Below, piece after piece: positions 56,486 to 64,000 of a stretch of 64,000 nt of DNA. This DNA comes from Rariglobus sp041662485 (lineage in GTDB: Bacteria > Verrucomicrobiota > Verrucomicrobiia > Opitutales > Opitutaceae): positions 69,164-133,163 of the forward strand of contig JBAZSJ010000009.1 of the NCBI GenBank assembly GCA_041662485.1, in the 5' to 3' direction. A program made the translations under genes and the position numbers. The notes under the pieces were generated by a model. That model did no database searches. It was not told the DNA's origin and saw only the letters and a program-made list of their open reading frames with translations. Each line of letters begins with the position of its first letter. The first letter of the stretch is position 1.

Positions 56486-57685
56486 ATGAAACCGGCCATC
56501 ACCCTGCTGCTCGCGCTCTCGCTCACGGCCAACGTCGCGTTGCTCGGCGTCGTCTTCAACCGCTCCCTTCCCTCGTGGCGGCAGCCCCGCGCATCCGGCA
56601 CGGCCACCACCCTTCGCGTTGCCACGCCCGGCACGTCTCAGGTTGTTGACCCGGTCGGCATGAAAAAAATCCGTCCCGAGGATGAACCGGCCAATGTCGC
56701 CAAGCGTCTGCGGGCCGCCGGCATCCCCGAACGCATTGTCACCGCGGTGATCACCGCCCAGATTCGCGACCGCTATGCCGCCCGCCGCGCCGCTCTCCAG
56801 CCGGACTACAGCCAATACTGGACCCAAAGCGGCATGACGACGTCCGCCCAGGCGCGCGTCGCACAACGCGAATTATGGCGCGAGGAACGACAGGAACTTA
56901 AAAACGCGCTCGGCGACGCCTATTATTCCACGCCCGGATTTGAGGGCGCCATCAAGCGGCAGTTTGGCGAGATTCCCAAGAACAAGATAGACGCGCTCCA
57001 GAGCATCACGGAGGACTATCAGGACCTGTCTTCGGACATTTATCATTCGGCGAACGGCGTGATGCTTCCCGAAGATCGCGAAAAACTCGCCTTTCTGGAG
57101 GCGGAAAAACGCAAGGATCTGGCCGGCATCCTCACTCCGCAAGAGATGGAAAACTACGAACTCCGCTCGTCAAAAACCGCCAACAGCCTGCGCTCCCAAT
57201 TGAGAGCCTTCGATCCGTCCGAAAAAGAGTTCCGCTCCCTCTTCGCCCTTCAGCGCGAATACGACCAGAAATACTCCAACCGCCGGCCCGACGAGGATGC
57301 CGCCGCCAGACAGCAGCGCACGGCTGACTCGGCCGCGCTTCAGGCCCAGATCAAGACAACCCTCGGCGAGGCCCGCTACGCCGAATATCAGCGCGCCAAG
57401 GACGGCAACTTCCAGCAACTCGCCAGCCTCACCGCACGGCTGGAGCTCCCCAAGGAAACCGCCGTGGCCGTCTACGACCTTTCCAAGGACATGCAAAAAC
57501 GCGCGCAACAGATCAACAACGACTCGAAGCTGACCCCCGAGCAGCGCAATCAGGCCCTCTCGGCGCTTGCCGGCGAAGCCAACGGCAAGATCGTCGCCGC
57601 CCTCGGAGAACGCGGGCTCGAGGCCTACCGGTCCAGCGGCGGCTGGTGGCTGCGCAATTTGGCCCCGCGTCCGGTGATCCGGTGA
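56486..57685 (+). CDS. membrane-anchored helical protein, unknown function
   Basis: 399 residues with an N-terminal hydrophobic helix (ITLLLALSLTANVALLGVVF), then a long, mainly helical soluble region (RDRYAARRAALQPDYSQYW, SEKEFRSLFALQREYDQKYS, TLGEARYAEYQRAKDGNFQQ). Probably periplasmic. The TLGEARYAEYQ segment recalls ALGDTGYQQYQ in the protein encoded at 25017, which has the same layout, so the two may be distant paralogues. It is divergent from smc across 188 bp. No function recognised. Confidence 0.65.
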   Translation: MKPAITLLLALSLTANVALLGVVFNRSLPSWRQPRASGTATTLRVATPGTSQVVDPVGMKKIRPEDEPANVAKRLRAAGIPERIVTAVITAQIRDRYAARRAALQPDYSQYWTQSGMTTSAQARVAQRELWREERQELKNALGDAYYSTPGFEGAIKRQFGEIPKNKIDALQSITEDYQDLSSDIYHSANGVMLPEDREKLAFLEAEKRKDLAGILTPQEMENYELRSSKTANSLRSQLRAFDPSEKEFRSLFALQREYDQKYSNRRPDEDAAARQQRTADSAALQAQIKTTLGEARYAEYQRAKDGNFQQLASLTARLELPKETAVAVYDLSKDMQKRAQQINNDSKLTPEQRNQALSALAGEANGKIVAALGERGLEAYRSSGGWWLRNLAPRPVIR

Positions 57686-57714
57686 TTCCGCCCGCCAGCC
57701 GGCCGGTGCCGGGG

Positions 57715-59148
57715 CTATTTGTGATCCCAAGGCAGCGCGATCTTCAGGCGCGGGTGCTCCCAGACCTTGAAAAGCGTGAACATTTTCCCCGGGTTGAGGA
57801 TGCCGTTGGGATCGAGCGCGAGTTTCACCGCGGTCATCGCCTTGATCGCCGCCGGCGAGTGCTGAAGCCGCAGGAACGGCGTCTTCGCCAGACCGATGCC
57901 GTGCTCGCCTGAGATCGCCCCGCCGAGCTTCACCACGCCCGCCATGAGCGTGCACACGGCTTTCTCGGCGCGCAGGTATTCGGCGCGGTTGTCACGGTGA
58001 TACATGATGTTCACGTGCAGGTTGCCGTCGCCCAAGTGCCCGAAGGTCGGGATCGGAAGCTTCGAGCTGCGGCGCAGCTTGTCCAAGAACACGGCGAACT
58101 TCTCGTAGTTGCGCATCGGCACCACGATGTCCTCGTTTAATTTCGAGTCGCCCAGCGCGAACATCGCGCCCGAACACTTGCGGCGAACTTCCCATAATTG
58201 CTCCGCCTCGGTGCGGTCGCGCGCCTCACGGAACGCGAGGGTGTTCGCCTGCGCCCATGCCAGCACGACAGTCTTCTGGTCGGCGACTTCGCTCGGCGTG
58301 CCGGCGAGTTCCAACAGCACGACAGGCCGTCCCGCCTGCCCCTCGAACACGGTTTTCCCGCTCTTCGCCTCGGCGCATTGCACGCTGTAACGGTCGAGAA
58401 ACTCGCAGATGGCCGGTTGCACGCGCTGCGCAAAGAGAGCGCGCACCGCACGAAACGCCGCCAGCTCGTCCTCGAATGCCGTGAGCAGCGTCCAGCGAGC
58501 AGCGGGCAGTGGAATCAGTTTCAACGTGGCCTCGGTGATGACGCCCAGCATGCCTTCGCTGCCGATCCAGAGGTCGCGCAGGTTGAAGCCGGCGGAAAAC
58601 TTTTTTGTGGACGCACCCCACTCCACATATTCGCCGGTCGGCAGAAAGCCCTTCAGCGCGAGCACGAAGTCTCGGGTCACCCCGTATTTCCCGCCGTGCA
58701 TGCCGCCGGCGTTGCAGGCGATGTTGCCGCCGATGGTGGAGTATTTCTTCGACGCCGGATCAGGCGGATAAAACCAGCCGAGCGCCTCGACGGCTTTGTG
58801 AACATCACCGACCACCGCGCCGGCCTGCACCTGCGCCATGCCGGCGTCGGCATCGACCGTGATCTTGTTCCACCTGGACAGATCGAGCACCCAACCGCCC
58901 TTGACCGGCGAACCGGAGCCGGTGAGCGACGAACCCGCGCCGCGCGTGGTGACGGGAACGCGGTGCTTGTTTGCCAGCATCAGCACGGTCGCGATGTGGG
59001 CGTTGGTGCGCGGACGGACGACCGCGTCGGGCAGGAACGACAGCTTGCTGCCGTCAAACGACGCCGCGAAGAGCGCGTCGTGATCGGTCGAGACGCACGC
59101 ACCGAGGCGGCGTTTGAGCAGGGCGGTCGCGGAGCTGAAGTTCGGCAT
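57715..59148 (-). CDS. FAD-linked oxidase (GlcD / D-lactate dehydrogenase type)
   Basis: 477 residues from ATG 59148; GTG 59172 is an alternative. The PCMH-type FAD-binding domain has VTTRGAGSSLTGSGSPVKGG and ACNAGGMHGGKYGVTRDFVL. The C-terminal oxidase domain has PTFGHLGDGNLHVNI and ISGEHGIGLAKTPFL. Members oxidise glycolate, D-lactate or other 2-hydroxy acids and pass electrons to the respiratory chain. No iron-sulphur partner (GlcE/GlcF) gene is adjacent, so the substrate is open. Confidence 0.9.
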   Translation of the reverse strand: MPNFSSATALLKRRLGACVSTDHDALFAASFDGSKLSFLPDAVVRPRTNAHIATVLMLANKHRVPVTTRGAGSSLTGSGSPVKGGWVLDLSRWNKITVDADAGMAQVQAGAVVGDVHKAVEALGWFYPPDPASKKYSTIGGNIACNAGGMHGGKYGVTRDFVLALKGFLPTGEYVEWGASTKKFSAGFNLRDLWIGSEGMLGVITEATLKLIPLPAARWTLLTAFEDELAAFRAVRALFAQRVQPAICEFLDRYSVQCAEAKSGKTVFEGQAGRPVVLLELAGTPSEVADQKTVVLAWAQANTLAFREARDRTEAEQLWEVRRKCSGAMFALGDSKLNEDIVVPMRNYEKFAVFLDKLRRSSKLPIPTFGHLGDGNLHVNIMYHRDNRAEYLRAEKAVCTLMAGVVKLGGAISGEHGIGLAKTPFLRLQHSPAAIKAMTAVKLALDPNGILNPGKMFTLFKVWEHPRLKIALPWDHK

Positions 59149-59273
59149 GGGAAGAAACCTTAAATCAGCCACCGCCTGAACCGTTCATCAATCCGATAAA
59201 CCGCGCACATTAAACGAGCCATGGTCTTGCGGCGGCAGATACAAGATCGTCGTCTGGATTCCTTGGACGGTGC

Positions 59274-59828
59274 TCATGAATCCTCGCGGGCGGTCTGCCC
59301 GCGAAGGCGAGCATCCACAACGACCAGTTTATGTCGGGCCGTGCTTACATCCTGCGCTTTGGGAAGAAGGCCGATGCTCATCTCCAAATCCGCTCGCTGG
59401 ATAAGGGAATGCGCCAGCATAGCCGCCACGAACTCGATGTCCTTCTCCCTTCCGGCGGCCAGTTTGGAGGCCGCAAGATCAAGAGGATGAAGACAGCGCG
59501 CCGTGACTCCGCGCGTGTTCTCGTTCTTGAACGCTATCAGGCGCGTTTCCCACCCGACAGGCAAGGGGCACGCTTCCGGGGGAAGTCCGTGCGCATAGTA
59601 GCCAAACGTGCCATCAAATACCGAGATCTCCCCTATGGCCCCCGATATCAGATCCGCCTTGTCGGGACTGTTGACGGGAAAAACATCGGCCTCGCGGGAG
59701 GCGCACAATGAGCCTGGCGCGTCTGGAAACGCGCCCAGTATGGATTGGCTTCCCAGGACCAGAATAATGTTTTCATCCGTGATCGCACCTGATGCGCGGA
59801 CGATATGCTCAAGCTGCTCTCGTGTCAT
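59274..59828 (-). CDS. DUF6036-like nucleotidyltransferase, likely toxin
   Basis: 184 residues. The N-terminal half has a polymerase-beta-type nucleotidyltransferase signature: LGSQSILGAFPDA followed by READVFP, a GS...(D/E)xD arrangement. LHPLDLAASKLAAGREKD is the downstream conserved block seen in AbiEii/DUF6036-like proteins, which are toxin or defence nucleotidyltransferases. It overlaps the upstream small gene by 20 bp. The codon use and GC of this pair are visibly lower than those of neighbours, suggesting a transferred islet. Confidence 0.7.
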   Translation of the reverse strand: MTREQLEHIVRASGAITDENIILVLGSQSILGAFPDAPGSLCASREADVFPVNSPDKADLISGAIGEISVFDGTFGYYAHGLPPEACPLPVGWETRLIAFKNENTRGVTARCLHPLDLAASKLAAGREKDIEFVAAMLAHSLIQRADLEMSIGLLPKAQDVSTARHKLVVVDARLRGQTAREDS

Positions 59829-60129
59829 CGGAAACCGAATATTTGCGCATGATGGTCAGACGTTCGGAATTGGACAAAATGCCGGCAAGCGGCGCCTCTT
59901 GGCGAAGAGAGGAACCCGCGTCGTCGCGTGCCAGCAAACGGGATTTCAGCTGTGCCCAGGGAAGGTTGAGGACTGCGTTCCACTTTAAGCGCAGGCGCTC
60001 ATCAGGCCACCTGGCGACATTCTCATGCATACGCGCGCGCAACGAAGGATGTTCATCGATCTTTCGGACCGAAGTTTCGATCAACTCGTAAAGCCGAGCA
60101 TCAATAATGGCGTGATAAGAGGGACCCAT
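59809..60129 (-). CDS. small partner protein of the nucleotidyltransferase, possible antitoxin
   Basis: A 106-residue, mostly helical, charged protein (DARLYELIETSVRKIDEHPS, RMHENVARWPDERLRLKWN). No helix-turn-helix is obvious and no family was recognised. It precedes and overlaps the nucleotidyltransferase gene by 20 bp on the same strand, the usual order for an antitoxin followed by its toxin. The role is inferred from context only. Confidence 0.6.
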   Translation of the reverse strand: MGPSYHAIIDARLYELIETSVRKIDEHPSLRARMHENVARWPDERLRLKWNAVLNLPWAQLKSRLLARDDAGSSLRQEAPLAGILSNSERLTIMRKYSVSDDTRAA

Positions 60130-60254
60130 GGACGGTAAACACCTGTATCCCTACGTCGAAACCGCCTGTAAATCAACCTCGGTGATACGGCGCTGCACCG
60201 TTGCAGCCAATGCAAAGGGTCGTCCCGCCATTCGCCGCCAAAAGCCGGCGCAAA

Positions 60255-61280
60255 TTACAAGGGCAGGCTCGGCTCGATGGTGAGCGCCGGCGTCGACGCA
60301 GGCTGCACCGAGGGATCCGCCCACGCGGCAAAGGCGATCATACCGGCGTTATCGCCCGTGTGTCTGGGCTCGGCGGCGAGCAACGGGATTCCCTGTGCGT
60401 CCGCCACTGCGGCGAGCGCAGCTCGAAGGGTGCGGTTGTTGGCCACGCCGCCGGAAAGCCCGAGACTGCGGAACGAATCGCGCTGCAACGCGAAACTCGT
60501 CTTACGCACGAGCGCATCGATCACGGCCTGCTGGTAGCTCGCGCACAGGTCGTCGGTGCGCGCCTCGATCTCGGCCGGCGTCATTTTTTCGAGTTGGTAG
60601 CGCAGGCTCGTCTTCAGGCCGGAGAAACTGAAATCGAGATCGCTGCGCGGACCGTTGCCACGCGGAAAATCATACGCGTCGGCGCGACCGGCGGCGGCGC
60701 GTTTTTCGACGATCGGGCCACCGGGATAGCCGAGGGCGAGAAGTTTGGCTCCCTTGTCGAGCGCTTCGCCGGCGGCATCGTCTTTGGTGGAGGCGATGAC
60801 CGTGATGCGGCGCGCGCGATCCATGGTGAACAGCAGCGTGTTCCCCCCCGAAACCACGAGTCCGAGGTGCGGCAGCAACGCTTCGAAGCGTGCCTCAAAT
60901 TCGGCCGGCGCCTGCGCGTGAACCGCGATGAACGGCGAAAACGCGTGCCCGCGCAGATGGTTCACGCCGACGAGCGGCACGCGCAGCGCGATGGCAAGCG
61001 ACTTGGCGGCGGCGACGCCGATGGCGAGACAGCCCGCCAACCCCGGCCCGTGGGTCACGGCGACCTGCGTGATTCGAGAAAAATCCGTTTCGGCGCGGGC
61101 GCGCTCGAGCAACGGCCCAACGTTTCTCAGGTGCTCGCGGGTGGCAAGGTCTGGGACGACGCCACCATAGCGCCCGTGCAGCGCGATCTGACTGTGGATC
61201 CATTCGCCCCGCAGTCCGTGCGCAGGATCAAAGACCGCGAGCGCGGTTTCATCACAGGAACTTTCGAGGGCAAGGATCAT
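60255..61280 (-). CDS. tsaD: tRNA N6-adenosine threonylcarbamoyltransferase
   Basis: A 341-residue TsaD (YgjD/Kae1). It begins with MILALESSCDETALAVFD. The metal-binding pair H108 and H112 is in NHLRGHAFSP. VTHGPGLAGCLAIGV, LVVSGGNTLLF and GGVANNRTLR are further conserved blocks. With TsaB, TsaC and TsaE it makes t6A37 in tRNAs reading ANN codons. A cluster of GTAG hairpins starts 9 bp upstream of its ATG, so its leader is repeat sequence. Confidence 0.95.
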   Translation of the reverse strand: MILALESSCDETALAVFDPAHGLRGEWIHSQIALHGRYGGVVPDLATREHLRNVGPLLERARAETDFSRITQVAVTHGPGLAGCLAIGVAAAKSLAIALRVPLVGVNHLRGHAFSPFIAVHAQAPAEFEARFEALLPHLGLVVSGGNTLLFTMDRARRITVIASTKDDAAGEALDKGAKLLALGYPGGPIVEKRAAAGRADAYDFPRGNGPRSDLDFSFSGLKTSLRYQLEKMTPAEIEARTDDLCASYQQAVIDALVRKTSFALQRDSFRSLGLSGGVANNRTLRAALAAVADAQGIPLLAAEPRHTGDNAGMIAFAAWADPSVQPASTPALTIEPSLPL

Positions 61281-61289
61281 GCGAAGGAG

Positions 61290-61423
61290 GTAGGGACGGA
61301 CCGCCGGGCCGTCCGGTTAGGCGTAGGAGCGAGCTTGCTCGCGATGTTCGATGTAGGAGCGGCTTTACGCCGCGACTCCGGAGGCGTGCTGCGCACGTCA
61401 TCGCGGCGTAAAGCCGCTCCTAC
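61290..61423. repeat. composite cluster of three or four GTAG hairpins upstream of tsaD
   Basis: GTAG at 61290 heads GGACGG...CCGTCC. GTAG at 61323 heads GCGAGC-TT-GCTCGC. GTAG at 61353 opens the AGCGGCTTTACGCCGC type, closed by its inverted copy ending in CTAC at 61423. Different stem types are thus joined head to tail in one cluster. Confidence 0.88.
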
Positions 61424-61518
61424 ATGACCGAGTTTGGCACGGACGAGGCGGAGGTCGTCCTTCCCCAGACTATGCCGGCATTGGACGGTCGATATCATGC
61501 GTGTTGAGACAACTTGGG

Positions 61519-62805
61519 TTATTTGCCAGCGGGAGACGACGGCTTGCTGTTTTCAAGCAGCAGGGCGGCCTTGAGCACGGCTTGGGCGGCGATGAGCTGG
61601 CGGTCGGGCACGACCTCGACATCGAACTCCTCCTTGAAGGCCGCCGGATCGGCGACGTCGTCGCGGGAATGCTGCAGGCGGATGTTTTGGTCCTCCATCG
61701 CCGTCATGACGACCTCGACATCGGGCGTCACGCCATGCTCGTGGATGGTGATGCCGCTGGGTGTGTAGTAGCGCGCGGTGGTGAGCCGCATGCCGTCGCC
61801 GTTGCGCAGGTCTATGATCGTCTGCACGGAGCCCTTGCCGAAGGAACGTTCGCCAACGATGACGGCCCGGTGGGTGTCCTTGAGCGCGCCGGAAACGATC
61901 TCGGCGGCGCTGGCCGTGCCGGAGTTGATCAACACGGCGACCGGAATCGTGACGGGATTCTCCGGGGCCTCGGCCCGGTATTCGTCGCGATCCTCGGGGC
62001 GGCGGCCCTGGGTGTAGACGATGAGTTCCCCTTTCTTGAAGAAGGGCTCGGCGACCTCGACGGCGGCATCGAGCAGGCCGCCGGGGTTGTCGCGCAGATC
62101 GATGATAAGCGCGCGCATGCCCTCGTCGTTGAGCTTGTTGAGCGCATTGATGAATTCTTCGCCGGTGCGGTCGGAAAACTGGATGAGTTGCACGTAGCCG
62201 ACGCCGTCCGGCAGCAGACGCACGGCACGCACGCTGTCCACCTTGATCTTCTCGCGCACGAGGGTGACGGTGAACTCCTTGGTCGTTTCAGGCCGGTAGA
62301 AGGTCAGGGTCACCTTGGTGCCGGGCTTTCCGCGCAAATGAACGACCACGTCGTCGAGGGTGGGCTTTTCCAGTTTTGCGTCCTCGATGCGCACGATCTG
62401 GTCTCCGCGCCGGATGCCCGCGCGCGCGCCGGGAGTGCCGGCGATGGGGGCGATGACCACGATCTTGCCGTTACGCATCTCGACCTGCACGCCGATGCCG
62501 CCGAACTCGCTGCTGATCTCCTCGGAAAGCGCCTTGTAGTCCTTCGCGTCCATGTATTCCGAGTGCGGGTCGAGCGACCCGAGGATGCCCCGCAAGGCCG
62601 CCTGCGTGAGACGGGAATACTGCGCATCCCCGGCCTTGACGTAATTTTCGTTGACCAGTTTCAGCACCTCGCGGACGTAGCCGGAGGATTTTTCGAGGTC
62701 CCGATTCGGCCAGAATCCCCACGCCGCCGCCACCCGGACGGCGGCAAGGGACAGCGCCATGCCGAGAAAAACCCCGGCGGCGATCATGAGAATGCGTTTG
62801 AGCAT
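61519..62805 (-). CDS. ctpA: C-terminal processing peptidase (S41, CtpA-like)
   Basis: 428 residues from ATG 62805 (MLKRILMIAAGVFLGMALS), an N-terminal membrane or signal helix. A PDZ domain (about 80-170, GGIGVQVEMRNGKIVVIAP) is followed by the S41 protease with the catalytic Ser in GTASAAEI and Lys in SFGKGSVQ. It trims C-termini of periplasmic proteins. The frame is open to 62931 with a possible GTG start at 62856, but that would overlap the divergent midA-like gene. The C-terminal tail ends after the protease core. Confidence 0.93.
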   Translation of the reverse strand: MLKRILMIAAGVFLGMALSLAAVRVAAAWGFWPNRDLEKSSGYVREVLKLVNENYVKAGDAQYSRLTQAALRGILGSLDPHSEYMDAKDYKALSEEISSEFGGIGVQVEMRNGKIVVIAPIAGTPGARAGIRRGDQIVRIEDAKLEKPTLDDVVVHLRGKPGTKVTLTFYRPETTKEFTVTLVREKIKVDSVRAVRLLPDGVGYVQLIQFSDRTGEEFINALNKLNDEGMRALIIDLRDNPGGLLDAAVEVAEPFFKKGELIVYTQGRRPEDRDEYRAEAPENPVTIPVAVLINSGTASAAEIVSGALKDTHRAVIVGERSFGKGSVQTIIDLRNGDGMRLTTARYYTPSGITIHEHGVTPDVEVVMTAMEDQNIRLQHSRDDVADPAAFKEEFDVEVVPDRQLIAAQAVLKAALLLENSKPSSPAGK

Positions 62806-62839
62806 GTCCGGCACTGTGGCCAACTCATCGGTTTTGTAA

Positions 62840-63820
62840 ATGGGATCGTCAGACACACTTTCACCCGCGTTCGCCCAAGCCTTCCTCGCCCGCAGCGGGC
62901 CGGGGCGGCGCATGACGTTCGCGCAATTCATGGATCTCGCGCTCTACCATCCGGAACTGAGCTACTACCGGAGCGACACCGCCCGCGTGGGCTACGGTGC
63001 GGGGACGGATTTCTACACGGCGAGCACGTCGGGCGCGGTTTTCGGCGAGATGGTGACGGCGGCCTGCGTCACCCTGCTCGGCGGCGAAGCGGTGGCCGCC
63101 ACGCATACCTTTGTTGAACTCGGAGCCGAACCGGGCGGCGGCGTGCTCGCGGGCGTGAAGCATCCGTTTGCGGGGGCGCGGACCGTGCGCATCGGAGAGC
63201 CGATGGAAATCACCGGGCGCTGCATCGTTTTTTCCAACGAACTCTTCGACGCGCAACCCCTGCGGCGCTTCGTGCGCCGCGCGGACGGCTGGCGCGAACT
63301 CGGAGTTGAATTGAGCGATGCCGGTTTGCGCGAGGTGGAACTGGCCTCCGTGGCGGAACCTTGGCTGCCCGCCGAAGCACCCGAGAGCTACGGCTTCGAC
63401 GCGCCTCGGGCCGCCGCCGACCTGGCGTCCGTGATCGCCGCGCAGCCGTGGACGGGGCTGTTTGTCGCCTTCGACTACGGCAAGGACTACGCGGAGCTCG
63501 CCACCGAGACGCCCATCGGCACGGCGCGGGCGTATTTCAAACACACGCAGTCAAACGACCTGCTGGCCCGGCCGGGCGAACAGGACCTGACCGGACACGT
63601 ATGCTGGGACTGGCTGACGGCGGCGCTGGAGGGCGGCGGTTTTGGCCGACCCACAGTGGAGTCGCAGGAGGCGTTTTTCATCCACCATGCCGGTGAATTT
63701 CTGTCCAAGACGATGGCGGCGGAGGCAAGCCGGCTGAGCCAGCGCAAGCTGTCGCTGATGCAACTGCTGCATCCCTCGCACCTGGGGCAGAAATTCCAAG
63801 TGCTGCACGGCCGGCGGTAA
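62840..63820 (+). CDS. MidA/NDUFAF7-type SAM-dependent methyltransferase
   Basis: A 326-residue protein of the class I methyltransferase family PF02636. FAQFMDLALYHPELSYYRS and GTDFYTASTSGAVFGEM form the family N-terminus; FVELGAEPGGG is the SAM-binding loop, and IVFSNELFDAQPLRRF the following conserved block. NDUFAF7 methylates an arginine of complex I; the bacterial substrate is unproven. It is divergent from ctpA with only about 35 bp between starts, and followed by a REP-like hairpin. Confidence 0.85.
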   Translation: MGSSDTLSPAFAQAFLARSGPGRRMTFAQFMDLALYHPELSYYRSDTARVGYGAGTDFYTASTSGAVFGEMVTAACVTLLGGEAVAATHTFVELGAEPGGGVLAGVKHPFAGARTVRIGEPMEITGRCIVFSNELFDAQPLRRFVRRADGWRELGVELSDAGLREVELASVAEPWLPAEAPESYGFDAPRAAADLASVIAAQPWTGLFVAFDYGKDYAELATETPIGTARAYFKHTQSNDLLARPGEQDLTGHVCWDWLTAALEGGGFGRPTVESQEAFFIHHAGEFLSKTMAAEASRLSQRKLSLMQLLHPSHLGQKFQVLHGRR

Positions 63821-63887
63821 AGGAGGTCGGACCTCCCGGTCCGACCATCGTTTCATTCCTCAGAACACCATCGTGACGGACCGGGAG
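63821..63887. repeat. REP-like hairpin next to the insertion sequence
   Basis: The perfect 9-bp stem GGTCGGACC (63825-63833)/GGTCCGACC (63838-63846), with loop TCCC, is headed by AGGAG rather than GTAG. A partial inverted copy, CGGACCGGGAG, lies at 63877-63887. It starts 1 bp after the methyltransferase stop and is the last unique sequence before the transposase end. Confidence 0.65.
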
Positions 63888-63895
63888 CAACCGTG

Positions 63896-64000
63896 TCAGT
63901 CGGCAAGAACAAAGTTGGGATCTGCGAGTAGGCGATTGAGCAGGACGATGAGTTTGCGCATGACGGCGGTGAGGGCGACTTTGACGGGTTTGCCGCGAGC
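63896..64000 (-). mobile_element. 3' end of an IS110-family transposase gene, cut by the window
   Basis: The last 34 codons are visible, ending TGA at 63896. The translation includes ARGKPVKVALTAVMRK and LLNRLLADPNFVLAD, which match the conserved C-terminus of IS110/IS116/IS902-type transposases. These act with a DEDD plus Ser site, and some IS110 members use a bridge RNA. The rest of the element lies beyond the right edge. Only 75 bp separate the transposase stop from the methyltransferase stop, so the element's right end must be short. Confidence 0.8.

Overview
This window looks like chromosomal backbone from a GC-rich Gram-negative bacterium of the Verrucomicrobiota, most likely Opitutales/Opitutaceae. 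That placement is an inference from gene content and style, not from a search. The supporting signs are lpxK (lipid A), lspA and lipoproteins, an outer-membrane-barrel-like protein, a papain-like protease with a verrucomicrobial-type N-terminal domain, DUF3300, a family 8 polysaccharide lyase, few Shine-Dalgarno sites, and many short dispersed repeats between and inside genes. No tRNA, rRNA, CRISPR array or prophage was seen.

Layout. 1-1.4 kb: fabF-like synthase on the minus strand, followed by the first codons of another gene. 1.5-9.1 kb: HIT protein, then a tight plus-strand run phoH-pgpH-ybeY-recO-helicase; the helicase carries an N-terminal RecB-type nuclease motif set. 9.3-15.2 kb: outer membrane protein, pgi, a coiled-coil membrane protein with a small lipoprotein, rsmI, ppx. 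15.2-19.8 kb: minus-strand run lpxK-aminopeptidase-add-rluD. 19.9-27.2 kb: class V aminotransferase, a RES/Xre toxin-antitoxin pair, type IA topoisomerase, a membrane-anchored helical protein, class II aldolase. 27.4-33.3 kb: DUF3300 protein, papain-like protease, hybrid histidine kinase, a small unknown gene, a His-rich membrane transporter. 33.5-43.9 kb: plus-strand haem genes (hemF, hemE, protoporphyrinogen oxidase), ileS, a Lys/Ala/Pro-tailed DksA-like protein, lspA, family 8 lyase. 44-56.3 kb: minus strand yicC, trpB, STAS protein, acnA, peroxiredoxin, TPR protein, smc. 56.5-64 kb: a membrane-anchored helical protein, FAD-linked oxidase, a nucleotidyltransferase-type toxin/antitoxin-like pair, tsaD, ctpA, a MidA-type methyltransferase, and the 3' end of an IS110-family transposase running off the right edge.

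The most striking feature is not a gene. At least eleven loci, plus a weaker one at 55-80, carry palindromes headed by the tetranucleotide GTAG, usually as inverted pairs running GTAG...CTAC. The head resembles that of REP/BIME elements mobilised by RAYT (TnpA_REP) proteins, but stem sequences fall into roughly eight unrelated types. Some lie in-frame inside genes (smc, the helicase, topB). Others supply a stop codon (ppx, add) or abut a start codon (rluD). A second class of dispersed repeat, a 7-bp tandem unit of the type TCATTGG, sits in-frame in three conserved genes (helicase, hemF, ileS) and always reads as IGHSSLV. A third class consists of low-complexity inverted arms in intergenic gaps. 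No gene that would mobilise these repeats is visible here, apart from the IS110 fragment, which lies close to a REP-like hairpin.
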